Part shown: positions 47,921-58,011 of the stretch, one piece after another | Layout of the letters: each line of letters starts with the position of its first letter | How positions within the stretch are numbered: position 1 is the first letter of the stretch | NCBI GenBank assembly: GCA_940746715.1 | Contig: CALNWN010000007.1 | Span: 186,001 to 250,000, forward strand | Source of the DNA: an uncultured Paraburkholderia sp. | GTDB lineage: Bacteria; Pseudomonadota; Gammaproteobacteria; Burkholderiales; Burkholderiaceae | Length of the DNA: 64,000 bases | Reading direction: 5' to 3' | Translations under genes and position numbers: made by a program | The notes under the pieces: generated by a model | What the model was told of the DNA's origin: nothing | Databases searched by the model: none | Seen by the model: only the letters and a program-made list of their open reading frames with translations

Positions 47921-48862
47921 ATGTTCCAACTTTTAACGAAAGCTTCAGTATTTCCCCCGCTTGCTGGGGGCATGTCCGCATGCAGCATTGTGCCGGGCTC
48001 ATCCGCGTCCGGGCCCAGGGTCGAAGTGGGCGAGGTGCGGGTCAATCCTGACATCAAACTGCGCCGTATGGTTTATCGGCCTTCGGACCCAAAGGGTACG
48101 GTACTGTTCCTGCACGGCTTCCCGGAGACGATCTATGCGTGGAAGCCGATTGCCGAAGCCCTGTCCAGCGACTACGAAGTGCATGCGTTCGACTGGCCGG
48201 GTTACGGACAATCCTCGCGTCCAGGCGCCGACCGGTTCGCCTACGCGCCGAAGGATTATGCCCACGTGCTGGAAGACTATATCCGCACATCTCACATCGA
48301 CAGCTCGAAGCCGGTCATCTATGCGACCGATATCGGCGCTTTACCTGCGCTGCTGGCAGCATTGGAGCAACCCAATATTGCCAGGGAGATCGTTGTTGGC
48401 GACTTTGCTCCTTTCAATCGTCCTCAGTACATGTACGAAAGTTTCCAGGCGCTGAAGTCGAAACCTTCATCTGACGCAGTACGGGCCGCGATGAACAGCA
48501 ACCGTGACGAAATTCTGGCGAACACGTTTTTCCGCGGGATGCCGGTGGAGGAGCACTATGAGTTGTCTCAGGAGTTCAGGGACGATATGGCGAAAGGGTG
48601 GGACGGTGACGTCACATCGGCAGACGCGTTCTTCCACTACTACTCTCACTTCACCCGCGATCAGGACTACTTCGAAACCAATATGGAAAAACTGAAGGTC
48701 CCCGTGAAGTTGGTGTGGGGCGAACGTGATATTTATATCCGGAAGGAAATGGGCGTTGAATACGCGAACCGCACAGGTGCGAAGCTGTCGATTCTCCCCA
48801 AACTCGGGCATTTTCCGCATCTGCAGGCGCCCGAACAGACGGTGAACGAGGTTCGGACCGTG
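47921..48862 (+). pseudogene. Alpha/beta hydrolase (haloalkane dehalogenase/epoxide hydrolase-like), C-terminal end replaced
   Basis: An alpha/beta hydrolase with oxyanion-hole HGFPETIYAWKPIAEALS and nucleophile region PVIYATDIGALPALLAALEQ (Asp in ATDIGA). A late acid lies in VKLVWGERDIYIRKEMG, with catalytic His in LPKLGHFPHLQAPEQT. After VNEVR the reading continues to 48958 through antisense of a RidA gene, so the natural C-terminal few residues are lost at a deletion junction near 48865. Nearly all catalytic elements remain and it might still fold. ATG 47921 follows no strong Shine-Dalgarno; an in-frame start at 47837 is less likely. Confidence 0.72.
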
Positions 48863-49269
48863 GTATGCACGCCGATGGCGCTGCGGGCCGGCAACAGCTC
48901 GGTGCCGAACAGATCTAGCAGCACGTCGCTCGCGCCGTTTGCAACCTTGGGGTGCTGAGTGAATGAGGCCGCAGCACGCACGTAAACTGTCAACCGTGCG
49001 CAGCGCCTGATGCGGTCGAGCCCGCACTGTTCGTGCAGGCAAGACAGGATCATGAGCATGGTCAGCCTTGCGCAATGCTGAGCGCGCTCGATGCTCATCT
49101 CTTCGCCCACAATGCCTGTCACAGGCACGCCGTTTTCGAAAGGCCCAAGCCCGGAGACGTGCGCCTCGTTGCCTATGATCGATACGGTGCGATACGAACC
49201 GAGCGGCGCGATGGGTTGGGGCAGAGCCAGGCCGAGTTTCGCGAGACGGGCGGTGGTCGTTTCAATCAT
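48863..49269 (-). pseudogene. RidA family protein, C-terminally truncated
   Basis: From ATG 49269 the sequence reads KLGLALPQPIAPLGSYRTVS, HVSGLGPFENGVPVTGIVGE and ARLTVYVRAAASFTQHPKVA, a YjgF/RidA_N-like protein. It ends LPARSAIGVH, just where the conserved C-terminal strand with the functional Glu should follow. From there the frame runs through antisense of the convergent hydrolase to 48733. About 15-20 residues are missing. The same deletion removed the end of the hydrolase. Confidence 0.75.
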
Positions 49270-49385
49270 GGAGTCTCCGTAGAAAAAGCAGCGTCGTTGA
49301 CGCAAGCATGCCGTGCTTTCCGGGCGCAGGGGCGCATGTCATCTCGTCGGAGCAAGGTGCCAGCAAAATGCAGGCTGTGCCCGTG

Positions 49386-50414
49386 CTATCGCGACTTGGT
49401 CTCGCGCAGCAGCCCGAGGCGCACGAGGCTTTCAGCCGTCGCAACAATGGCCTCCTCGCGGGGGCGCGGCGACCAGCCGAGCAGGCTCATGGCCTTCTGG
49501 CCAGTGGCGTTAAGATTGCGGCCGAGCAGCGGCAGCGACCCCCGCAGCGCTGGATCCCTGAGTGCGCCGAGGCGCACGAGCCAGTTCGGCAGCACCCGGG
49601 TGGAGACACGGCGCCCGGCATGCCCCATGCGCGCCTTGAGGAGCAGGGCGACATCGGCCAGCCACATGCTTTCGCCTGCAATGGCAATAAAGCGCTCGCC
49701 GCTGGCGGCTTCGTGGGTCATGGCCCGTACATGCAGATCGGCGACATCGCGCACGTCGACGAAACCCGAATTGATCCGCGGATTGCCCAGCTGGCCGTCC
49801 AGCATGCCCCAGATCAGGCGGATGGAGTGCGAATAGTCGGCCCCGAGGACAGGCCCGACAACCGTCACCGGGTTAATGACAGACAGTTGCAAACCGCGTC
49901 CTTCTCGCGCCACGAAGTCCTAGGCCGCACCCTCCGACAAGGTCTTCGACTTCTGATAAGGCCAGACATCCGGATTCGTCAGGTCACTCCAGTCGGTCTC
50001 GTTGAAGGGCCGCTTCATGGGGCCATGTCCGGCGCAGATCGCACCGAAAGCGGAGGTGAGCACCACGCGCTGCACGCGCAGATTGCCTTGCACCGCGGGC
50101 CCGATCCAGTCGTCTTCGCTCGTCTGTTGTCCCGTCGGCGTCGGCGACGCGCCATGCATGACGTACGCGCAGCCGGCAGTCGCTTCGTGCCAGCCTTCGT
50201 CGGAGGCGAGATCGGCAGCGACGAATGACAGACGATCCCCGGGCTCGGCACCGCCTGTCTTGAGTTGTGCACGCACTTGCGCCTCGCGCGTGAGCGAGCG
50301 GACGGTGGTTCGCACCCGATAGCCGAGATTTAGCAGCGCGAGAATACAGTACTGAGCGATGAATCCCGTGCCTCCGGTAACAAGAACGGTTACATCTTTG
50401 CTAGTGCGGTTCAT
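49386..50414 (-). pseudogene. NAD-dependent epimerase/dehydratase (aldehyde reductase-like), amber stop
   Basis: An extended short-chain dehydrogenase. The NAD(P) motif is VLVTGGTGFIAQYCILALLN and the catalytic YxxxK lies in WPYQKSKTLSEGAA. TAG at 49920-49922 interrupts EGAA-stop-DFVAREGRG where Trp is expected; the same frame then continues LQLSVINPVTVVGPVLGADY to the stop at 49386. Between AVQGNLRV and QRVVLTSAFGA about ten residues typical of the family are absent, consistent with a small in-frame deletion. Two lesions make inactivation likely. Confidence 0.82.
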
Positions 50415-50509
50415 ATCTGGATGTCCGAAACGAAGAACCGCAAGGTTAAGACCCGACCTGTGGGGTGTTAATGCTCTATAGTGCGAGTTACTTGCGTGAC
50501 AGTACGATC

Positions 50510-51481
50510 ATGAGTGGCGACCCCTTCTCCGACATCCTCAGATTCACGAAAGCCAGATCATTGGCGACGGGCGGCTTCTCAGCCGGCGGCACGTGGGCCA
50601 TCCGCTTTCCGGCACCGGACAAGATCAAATTCTTTGCCGTGCTGAAAGGCGCTTGCTGGGTTGTGATCGATGGCGAAGAACCAATCCGTTTTGCAAGCGG
50701 GGACGTCGGTCTGCTGACAGCAAAACGGTCTTTTGTCCTCGCAAGCGACCCACGTGTTGCGCCCATCGACGCGATGGCGTTGTTCTCGGGCGCCGGCCGC
50801 AGCGCGGTCACAGTGGGCAACGGCGAAGACTTCGCGCAGATTGGAGGGCACGTTCTGCTGGATCCGGCAAGCGGTGGCCTGCTCTCAGATGTCCTGCCGC
50901 CGTGGATCCACGTACCGGCTGTATTGCCGCACGCAGAGAAATTCCGCTGGCTTCTGCAGCAACTGGTGGAAGAGCGCGCGGCCGATCTGCCTGGCGCGCA
51001 ACTCGCGTCGGCCCAACTGGCGCAGCTACTCTTCATTCAGATACTGTGCGCTCACCTGAAAACGTCCACGCCCATGACCGGGTGGCTGCGCGCGTTAGGC
51101 AACCCACGCATTGCGCCCGCGCTGCGCCTCATGCACGGCGATCCCGCACGCTCATGGCATCTGGACGAGCTTGCTGCCGCGTGCGCGATGTCACGGACCA
51201 CGTTCGCTTCTCACTTCAGGGCGAGCGTCGGTGTCGCGCCGCTGACCTATCTGGGACAGTGGCGCATGCATCTTGCGCAGCGCAGGTTGCGCGATGAGAA
51301 CATCGCGGTCGCCGTGCTTGCCGAGTCGCTCGGGTACTCGTCCGAAAGCGCATTCAGTCACGCATTCAAGCGCATGTCCGGACATGCGCCGACGGCATAT
51401 CGTTTTATCGCGCGGGCTGCTTCCGAAGACGGCGACAGCGAATCCCGCGGCGTTCGCACGAACGAAGCCGCTACCGGTTAG
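50510..51481 (+). CDS. AraC family regulator with N-terminal cupin
   Basis: 323 aa from ATG 50510. The N-terminal effector domain (AraC-binding cupin type) shows WAIRFPAPDKIKFFAVLKGA and FASGDVGLLTAKRSFVLASD. The C-terminal double helix-turn-helix shows WHLDELAAACAMSRTTFASH and VAVLAESLGYSSESAFSHAF, ending in GHAPTAYR. It is divergent from the epimerase pseudogene (95 bp apart), its likely target. Its stop overlaps the convergent MarR gene by 11 bp. Intact. Confidence 0.86.
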   Translation: MSGDPFSDILRFTKARSLATGGFSAGGTWAIRFPAPDKIKFFAVLKGACWVVIDGEEPIRFASGDVGLLTAKRSFVLASDPRVAPIDAMALFSGAGRSAVTVGNGEDFAQIGGHVLLDPASGGLLSDVLPPWIHVPAVLPHAEKFRWLLQQLVEERAADLPGAQLASAQLAQLLFIQILCAHLKTSTPMTGWLRALGNPRIAPALRLMHGDPARSWHLDELAAACAMSRTTFASHFRASVGVAPLTYLGQWRMHLAQRRLRDENIAVAVLAESLGYSSESAFSHAFKRMSGHAPTAYRFIARAASEDGDSESRGVRTNEAATG

Positions 51482-51980
51482 AGTCTGCTGCCGTATCCAT
51501 CGGAACCTCGGTGAAATGCTCGAGCGACTCTGCGTTCGCATACAGGCGCTCCAGCAGATCGCGCAGAAAGTCGATTTCCACCTGACTGAAGCAGTTGAGC
51601 GCCGTGACTTCGAAATGCTTCGCGAGCGGTACGATTTTGCGCGTCAGCTTCGCCCCCTCGGCGGTGAGCGATAGCTGCACGGCGCGTCCATCCGACGAAC
51701 TTTTCTCGCGCAACACCAGACCCTGCGCAATGAGACGATCCACGATCCGGGACAACGCGGACATGTCGACGCAGGCACGGTCGACGAGCTCCGACAGGCG
51801 CTGATGCGGGCGGTGTCCGAGCGACGCGCATACGCGCCATTCGCTGAGCGACAGGCCATAGTCGCGCAGCACTTTTGAAAACGAACCGCCCATGCGACTG
51901 CCCGCACGCGCAACCAGGTACGGAATAGCGCGTTCCAGATCGTGCTCGATGAGCGGCGCGTTCGGCTTCTTCATGTTCAT
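51471..51980 (-). CDS. MarR family regulator, likely of the resorcylate decarboxylase operon
   Basis: 169 aa from ATG 51980. A winged helix-turn-helix is visible: LSLSEWRVCASLGHRPHQRL, SELVDRACVDMSALSRIVDR, LIAQGLVLREKSSSDGRAVQ (wing with D-x-R). The protein is divergent from the decarboxylase gene, and the shared 206-bp gap contains two TTGA-N4-(T/G)CAA repeats. In Rhodococcus a MarR-type repressor (TsdR) controls gamma-resorcylate genes, so the same role is proposed here by analogy. Confidence 0.85.
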   Translation of the reverse strand: MNMKKPNAPLIEHDLERAIPYLVARAGSRMGGSFSKVLRDYGLSLSEWRVCASLGHRPHQRLSELVDRACVDMSALSRIVDRLIAQGLVLREKSSSDGRAVQLSLTAEGAKLTRKIVPLAKHFEVTALNCFSQVEIDFLRDLLERLYANAESLEHFTEVPMDTAADSNR

Positions 51981-51991
51981 ACCATGACGTG

Positions 51992-52015
51992 ATAGTTGAA
52001 GTAGCAAGTATATAC
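51992..52015. promoter_or_regulatory. Candidate MarR operator A
   Basis: A 24-bp element starting ATAGTTGAAGTAGCAAG, with a TTGA-AGTA-GCAA imperfect dyad, 12 bp before the MarR start codon. It is 20/24 identical to the element at 52111-52134. Confidence 0.6.
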
Positions 52016-52110
52016 CATCGTCCTTACGGCCGCTTGTGCTAGAACAAGGCCAGTTTTCAGGCCTAAAAACGCCGAATACCACAACATGTTCCGCGGGTAA
52101 TCCCTGATTC

Positions 52111-52134
52111 ATAGTTGAAAAATCAAATATATAC
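52111..52134. promoter_or_regulatory. Candidate MarR operator B
   Basis: A 24-bp element containing the perfect dyad TTGA-AAAA-TCAA, followed by ATATATAC that can serve as a -10 (TATACT at 52130). It lies 53 bp before the decarboxylase start. Same orientation and 20/24 identity to element A. Confidence 0.65.
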
Positions 52135-52186
52135 TGACCTGCAATTTAGATGATTTTTCAAGTAAATTTTCGTCGGGACTCATGCC

Positions 52187-53158
52187 ATGAAAGACAAGAT
52201 CGCGCTGGAAGAACACTTCGCCATCGACCAGACCATCGGCGATTCACAGGTCTATGCGCGTGCGGAGGTGTGGACCACGCTGCGCGCGAATCTGCTCGAT
52301 TTCGAACAGCAGCGCCTCGAGCAGATGGAAGAGTGGGGCACCGCGTACTCGATCCTGTCGCTAAATTCGCCCGCGGTGCAGGCCATTCCAGATGCTGGCC
52401 GCGCCAATGATGTCGCACGCCGCGCCAACGACGTGCTCGCCGAACAGACCAGCCGTCATCCGAAGCGCTTCGGCGGTTTTGCCGCGTTGCCGATGCAGGA
52501 TCCCGAACTGGCCGCACGTGAACTGGAGCGCTGTGTGAACGAACTGGGATTCCACGGCTTTCTCGTCAATGGCTTTTCGCAGGTTGGCGACGCGGATACC
52601 GTCGTCTATTACGACGATCCGCGCTTCGAAGAATTCTGGGCGCGCGCCGCTGCGTTGAGCAAGCCGTTCTACATGCATCCGCGCGATCCTTTGCTGACGC
52701 ACGCGAAGGTGTTCGACGGCGCACACTGGCTGACCGGCCCCACCTGGGCGTTCGCGGCGGAAACCAGCATGCATGCGCTGCGCCTGCTGTCGAGCGGGCT
52801 CTCCGACCGTCATCCGAAGCTGCAGATGATCCTCGGCCATTTCGGCGAGGGCATTCCGTTCAACGTCTGGCGCATCGATCACATCCTGCGCAAAGGTCGC
52901 CGCGGTATGCCGTGCGAACGCGAGATCGGCGATTACCTGCGCGAGAACGTGTACATCACGACAAGCGGCAATTTCCGCACGCCGACCCTGCTTTCGACGA
53001 TGCTCGAAGTCGGCAGCGACCGCATCATGCACTCGGTCGACTATCCGTTCGAAAAGCACGAGGACGCGGCGCGCTGGTTCGATCGCTGCGAGATCAGCGA
53101 AAACGACCGGCGCAAGATCGGCCGGGACAACGCGCGCCGTCTGTTCGGTCTTGCATGA
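52187..53158 (+). CDS. Gamma-resorcylate decarboxylase-like amidohydrolase
   Basis: A 323-aa ACMSD-superfamily non-oxidative decarboxylase (2,6-dihydroxybenzoate to resorcinol, or related salicylate/2,3-dihydroxybenzoate activity). Metal ligands match the family: Glu8 and His10 in ALEEHF, His164 in FYMHPRDP, Asp285 in HSVDYPFE. GHFGEGIPF carries the conserved active-site His-Glu. It is intact and is the first gene behind the MarR operators. Its TGA overlaps the ATG of the MFS transporter (ATGA). Exact substrate cannot be distinguished by sequence alone. Confidence 0.84.
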   Translation: MKDKIALEEHFAIDQTIGDSQVYARAEVWTTLRANLLDFEQQRLEQMEEWGTAYSILSLNSPAVQAIPDAGRANDVARRANDVLAEQTSRHPKRFGGFAALPMQDPELAARELERCVNELGFHGFLVNGFSQVGDADTVVYYDDPRFEEFWARAAALSKPFYMHPRDPLLTHAKVFDGAHWLTGPTWAFAAETSMHALRLLSSGLSDRHPKLQMILGHFGEGIPFNVWRIDHILRKGRRGMPCEREIGDYLRENVYITTSGNFRTPTLLSTMLEVGSDRIMHSVDYPFEKHEDAARWFDRCEISENDRRKIGRDNARRLFGLA

Positions 53159-54483
53159 ACACGCGCGCGCACAAGCCGGACGTGATCGACGTCGCGGCCA
53201 TCATCGACGCACAGCGGGTCGGTGCGTTCCAGAAGCGGCTCATGGTGCTGGTCGCGCTGTGCGTGGTGATCGACGGATTCGACGTGCAGTCGATGGGCTT
53301 CGTCGCGCCCGCGTTGATCGCGTCGTGGCACGTGTCGCGCGCAGCGATGGGGCCCGTGTTCGGCGCGAGCCTCGTCGGCATGCTGATCGGCGCGCTCACG
53401 ATGGGGCCGCTCGCCGATCGCGTCGGCCGCCGGCCGGTGTTGCTCAGCTGCACGGCGTTCGTGGGTGCGATGATGATCGCCACCGCCTTCGCGGGGTCGC
53501 TTTGGCATCTGCTTGCGCTGCGTTTCGTGACTGGCTGCGGCCTCGGCGGCATTATGGGCAACGCCGTTGCGCTCGTGAGCGAGTACAGCCCGGCGCGCAA
53601 GCGCGCCACGCTGACCATGTGGGTGTCGTGCGGCTTTACGCTCGGTGCGGCGTTCGGCGGCATCGTGTCGGCCTTATTGATTCCGCTTGCCGGCTGGCGC
53701 GCGGTGTTTGCACTGGGCGGGGTCGTGCCGCTGCTGATCGCCGCGGCCATGGCGGTTGCACTGCCCGAGTCGATGCAGTTCCTGATTGCGCGCGGCGCGC
53801 ATGCCGAACGTATCGGCGCGCTGTTGCAGCGCGTCGCGCCCATGCGCACGCATGAGGGCAGCTCCGTTGCCGCGCTATTCGCCGAAGGTCGCGCCCGCGT
53901 CACGCTGCTCGCGTGGGGCGTGAATTTCATGAACCTGCTGAACCTGTTTTTTCTTGCAAACTGGCTGCCGACCATGGCGACAGATTTCGGCTACGGCGTT
54001 GCCGATGCGGCCATCATCGGTACGACGCTGCAAGTCGGCGGCGTGATCGGCACGCTTGCCATGGGGCCGTTGATCGACCGTTGGGGATTTTTTCGCGTGC
54101 TCGTACCGGTTTATCTGATCGCGACCGTCACTATCCTGTCAATCAGTCACGTCGCCGCCGTCTCCCTCGCAATGCTGCTGGCGATCGTCGCGGCGAGCGG
54201 CTTTGCGATCGTCGGCGGACAGCCCGCGAACAACGCGCTTTCGGCGGCGCTCTATCCGGTGACGCTGCGCGCAACCGGAGTCGGCTGGAGTCTCGGCATC
54301 GGCCGTGCCGAGTCGATTGTCGGACCGATCGTGGCGGGCGCGCTGATGCAACTGCACTGGAACGCGCAGCAGCTGTTCTGCGCGGCAGCCGTTCCGGCGC
54401 TCCTGTCTGCCCTGATGTTGTACGCAATGTCGCGCGAGCGCTGCCTCACGCCGACGCGCCAGCCTTCAACGGAAGCAGCCTGA
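53155..54483 (+). CDS. MFS aromatic-acid:H+ symporter (AAHS family)
   Basis: 442 aa, twelve predicted membrane segments. [20 protein letters not shown] contains the D-G-(F/Y)-D motif of the AAHS family (PcaK/BenK). [14 protein letters not shown] is the MFS loop 2-3 motif, and [14 protein letters not shown] its repeat at loop 8-9. It is coupled to the decarboxylase, so import of the corresponding hydroxybenzoate is inferred (compare TsdT). Intact. Confidence 0.88.
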   Translation: MNTRAHKPDVIDVAAIIDAQRVGAFQKRLMVLVALCVVIDGFDVQSMGFVAPALIASWHVSRAAMGPVFGASLVGMLIGALTMGPLADRVGRRPVLLSCTAFVGAMMIATAFAGSLWHLLALRFVTGCGLGGIMGNAVALVSEYSPARKRATLTMWVSCGFTLGAAFGGIVSALLIPLAGWRAVFALGGVVPLLIAAAMAVALPESMQFLIARGAHAERIGALLQRVAPMRTHEGSSVAALFAEGRARVTLLAWGVNFMNLLNLFFLANWLPTMATDFGYGVADAAIIGTTLQVGGVIGTLAMGPLIDRWGFFRVLVPVYLIATVTILSISHVAAVSLAMLLAIVAASGFAIVGGQPANNALSAALYPVTLRATGVGWSLGIGRAESIVGPIVAGALMQLHWNAQQLFCAAAVPALLSALMLYAMSRERCLTPTRQPSTEAA

Positions 54484-54541
54484 GCGCGGATGCACCGCTC
54501 GTCTCGCCGTCGTGTTTCTTTCCTTCCACTGGAGTATTCCG

Positions 54542-55003
54542 ATGACGATTTCGCTGCTGGTCAACCGGCAACGGCGCAGCGTGCCCGCGTCGCCTGACAC
54601 GCCGCTGCTTTATGTGCTGCGCAACGACCTCGCGCTGAACGGCGCAAAGTTCGGCTGCGGACAGGCACAATGCGGTGCCTGCACGGTGATGCTCGGCAAG
54701 ACGCCGGTACGCTCGTGCGTATTTCCAGTCGGCGCGGTGCACGGAGCCGGTCACGACCGTCGAAGGGCTCGGCTCGCCCGAGCATGTGCACCCGTTGCAG
54801 CAGGCCTTCATCGACGAGCAGGCGGCGCAGTGCGGTTACTGCTCGAGCGGCATGCTGATGGCGGCCAAGGCGTTGCTGGACGCGAATCCGCAGGCCGACG
54901 AGGCCGCCGTGCGCAGCGCGCTGGCCGGCCAGAAGTGCCGTTGCGGCGCACACAACCGGACGTGCGCGCCGTGCTGCGAGCCGCCGAGGCGATGCGCTCA
55001 TGA
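54542..55003 (+). pseudogene. [2Fe-2S] subunit of a xanthine dehydrogenase-family enzyme (IorA-like), two frameshifts
   Basis: The plant-type cluster motif is [14 protein letters not shown]. After a frameshift near 54740 the second [2Fe-2S] domain continues in another frame as [20 protein letters not shown] and [13 protein letters not shown] second shift near 54965 restores the end [13 protein letters not shown] to TGA 55003. Length matches IorA-type small subunits (about 153 aa). The stop overlaps the ATG of the large subunit. With the first shift the second cluster domain is lost. Confidence 0.82.
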
Positions 55004-56674
55004 AAGCCATAGCAATGCGATTCCCGGGCTTTTCCGCGTCGCGCCGCCGCTTCGGTCAGCAGGCGGGCGCGTTGGTGGCGCTGTTCTCGCTCGCGCCGTT
55101 TGCTTCGCGTGCGCAAACGCCTCTGCCGAGCATGCAGAAGGCGCCCCTGCCGGTCAGCTTTCGCGAGAACCCGCGGCTCAACGGCTGGATTCGCGTTGAC
55201 GAACGGGGGCATGTGACCGTCTTCACGGGCAAGGCCGAACTCGGACAGGGCATTCTGACCGCGCAGACGCAAATCGCCGCGGAACAAATGGACGTCGACT
55301 TTTCGAGCGTATCGATCCTTTCCGCCGACACGTCCCGAGGCCCGAACGAGGGCTACACATACGGCAGCCAGTCTGTCGAACAAAGCGGCGCGGCGTTGCA
55401 GGCTGCCTGCGCGCAGGCGCGCGCGGTGCTCGTCGGCACTGCGGCGCGGCAACTCGGCGTTCCCGCGGATGGGCTCACCGTTCGCGCCGGCGTGATCCAC
55501 GCGCCCGATGGCCGTTCCGTACGCTACGGCGATCTCGTGCGCGGCGATCTTGCGGCGGTGCTCGGCATGTCTGTCGACGCTGTCGATGTGATACACGTGC
55601 CCGGTTCGGGTTGCTATGGCCACAACGGCGCAGACGATGCGGCGCTGGATGCCGCGTTGCTCGCCCGTGCGGTCGCAGGCCGGCCCGTCAAGCTGCAGTG
55701 GATGCGCGACGACGAATTCGCGTGGGCGCCGATCAGCCCGGCCATGTCCATGCGCATCCGGGCCGCGCTGACGCCGCAAGGCCGCATCGCCGACTGGCAG
55801 TACGACGTGTGGAGCAACACGCACGCTGCGCGTCCGGGTCAGCCCGGCGGCATCAATCTGCTCGCAGCGTGGCATGTGCGAAAGCCGTTCACGCCGTCCC
55901 CGTTCCTGCGCATTCCGCAACCGTACGGTAACGGCGATCGCAACGCGGTGTCGGTCTATGCATTGCCGCGGCAGCACGTGGTCAACCATCTGCTGCTCGA
56001 TTCGCCCATCCGCACGAGTTCTCTGCGCACGCTCGGCGCGTTCGGCAACATCTTCGCGATCGAATCGTTCATGGACGAACTTGCAAAGGCCGCGAACGCC
56101 GACCCGGCCGCGTTCCGCCGCGCGCATCTGACCGATCCGCGCGCTGGCCGTGCTCGATGCGGCACTTGCAAAGGCGAACTGGCGCGCGGACGAAAAGTTG
56201 CAGCCGGGGCGTGGACGGGGTCTCGCGTATTCACTCTACAAAAGCGTTCAGGCCTATGCAGCGGTAGTCGTTGACGTGGACGTGGAGCGCGACAGCGGCA
56301 CGGTGAAGATCACGCGCGTCACCATCGCGGCCGACCTCGGTCGCGTGATCAACCCCGATGGCGCGAAAAACCAGATCGAGGGCGGTGCGCTGCAGGCTCT
56401 CAGCTGGTCGCTCAAGGAGCGCGTGAATTTCGACCGGCGTGAGATCACGACGCGCGGCTGGGCCGACTGTCCGATCTTTACGTTCGAGGACGTGCCGCCC
56501 GTCGACATCGTGCTGATCGACAGACCGGAGATGCCCTCGCTAGGTGCGGGCGAGTTCTCGGTGGGCCCAGCCGCGGCGGCGCTCGCTAATGCGGTAGCGG
56601 CGGCGACAGGCGGCCGCGTGCGTGATTTGCCGATGACGCCGCAGCGCGTCAAGGCGGCGTTCGCCGCGGCCTGA
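55000..56674 (+). pseudogene. Molybdopterin-binding subunit (isoquinoline 1-oxidoreductase beta-like), internal deletion and frameshift
   Basis: A Tat signal SRRRFGQQAGALVALFSLAP, then VFTGKAELGQGILTAQTQIA (molybdenum cofactor-binding block) and NEGYTYGSQSVEQSG. At YGDLVRGDLAAVLGMSVDA two regions normally about 200 residues apart are joined in frame, so about 0.6 kb are missing. Near 56140 a one-base shift moves the reading frame to LDAALAKANWRADEKL. The end VVVDVDVERDSGTVKITRVT and LGAGEFSVGPAAAALANAV is retained. It cannot bind the cofactor properly. Partner of the preceding IorA-like gene. Confidence 0.83.
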
Positions 56675-56744
56675 GTCTCTGGCCAGGCGTTGCGAAGGCG
56701 CGACTCGACCATTATGCGCTTCGCCAGGTTACGCCAGATCACTC

Positions 56745-57160
56745 GCGCGCCTGCTTGCGCGAGCGCGGCGATGCCTTCGTGCGCGAAGAGGCTCGTCACT
56801 GGACTCGCGTCGCGCGCGTACAGCCCTTCGGCGGCATGCGCGATGGCGTTGATGCCGCTCGTGACGGACAGGGCGGCAGGCAGCGTCAGTGTCAGCTCGG
56901 GATCGTAGACGACGGTTCTGGGCGGTACGCGCATGTCGGTGCCGGTGCGTTTCAGGCCGTCTTCAGTGAGTCTGTAAATGGGCGTCATTTCGCTGCCCGC
57001 GTAAGTGGTCGGCACTGCGATCACCGGCAGCCCGCTCGTTAGTGCAATGGCCTTCGCAAGGCCGATTGCGGAGCCGCCGCCCGCCGCAATCAGGCAATCG
57101 GCGTGCAGTTGCGCGGCAAGCTCCTGCGCCTCGCGGGCGAGCGCGGCGGGCACGTGCATC
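56745..57160 (-). pseudogene. Maleylacetate reductase (iron-containing ADH) central fragment, fused in frame to LysR
   Basis: VPAALAREAQELAAQLHADC and LIAAGGGSAIGLAKAIALTS (the NAD-binding GGGS) are followed by VIAVPTTYAGSEMTPIYRLT and SVTSGINAIAHAAEGLYARD, the His-containing block. All of this is the middle of a maleylacetate reductase. The N-terminal about 80 and the C-terminal about 150 residues are missing. The 5' end is joined in frame to a truncated LysR gene; the 3' end breaks at GARVI and then runs into antisense of the molybdenum subunit (open to 56254). Maleylacetate reductase is the last step of resorcinol/hydroxyquinol degradation. Confidence 0.82.
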
Positions 57161-57900
57161 GACGCGGGAACGAGTGAGATGCCGCCGCCCGCTGCCACCA
57201 GGTTGATGGCCGTTACCATGCGCGGTACTTCCTCCACCACATGCGGTTCGAATCTCTTTGACCGACAGGCGCGAATAAAGTCCGCGTACATGCCGGGCGC
57301 GCCAGGCCGGCGCACGAAGATGAACGACTCGTCGGCAAGCTTTTCGAGCGCGACTGCGCGGCTGCTGATGAGCCGATGTCCTACGGGCAACACCAGCAAC
57401 ATCCTTTCTTCCGCGAGCAACTCGAACCGCAGACCAGCTGGCGCATGAACGGGTTTTCGCAGAATCGCCGCATCTGCACGGTCCTCCACCATCATTTCGA
57501 TGATGTCGGTGGCGTTGACCTCCATCATCTCGATCGCCACCTCCGGGTACAACTCGCGGAAATTGCGGATCGCGGTCGGCGTGAGAGGATGAAACGCAGC
57601 CGAACTCGTGAGCGCCACGCGCACGGTGCCGATGTGCCCTTGCGCAACGCGGCGCGCCTGAATGACCGCATTGTCCAATTCGAGCAGCACTGAGCGGGCG
57701 CGTGCCGCGAACGTTTCACCCGGTGCGGTCAATGCGACGCCGCGCGGCTGCCGCACGAACAGCGCGAAGCCGAGTTCCTGTTCGAGCTCCTGAATCTGCT
57801 GCGACAGCGGCGGTTGCTGCATGTGCAGCCGGCTGGCGGCGCGGGTGAACTGGCCTTCTTCGGCGACTGCCAGGAAGTAGCGCAAATGTCTCAATTCCAT
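57161..57900 (-). pseudogene. LysR-type regulator, C-terminally truncated and fused to maleylacetate reductase
   Basis: Starts MELRHLRYFLAVAEEGQFTR with a typical winged HTH (AASRLHMQQPPLSQQIQELE), then the effector domain (HIGTVRVALTSSAAFHPLTP; RFELLAEERMLLVLPVGHRL). About 247 residues remain, ending GGGISLVPASM, with about 55 missing. The next residues belong to maleylacetate reductase in the same frame, so a 548-codon chimeric ORF exists. DNA binding may persist. Confidence 0.85.
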
Positions 57901-58011
57901 GGGTAGTCTGCTATATGTGTTGGATATGGCAACCGCGCCTCACATGTATTTTACATTGGCGAGCTCCGCACGTACTCTCTGTTCGCAGGCAGTCGAAAAC
58001 AAAGGAGACAC

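Noticed and set aside
54808..56127. Minus-strand ORF of 439 codons over the molybdenum subunit
   Set aside because: Arg-rich antisense shadow without any known domain; the plus strand carries the conserved molybdenum-binding motifs.
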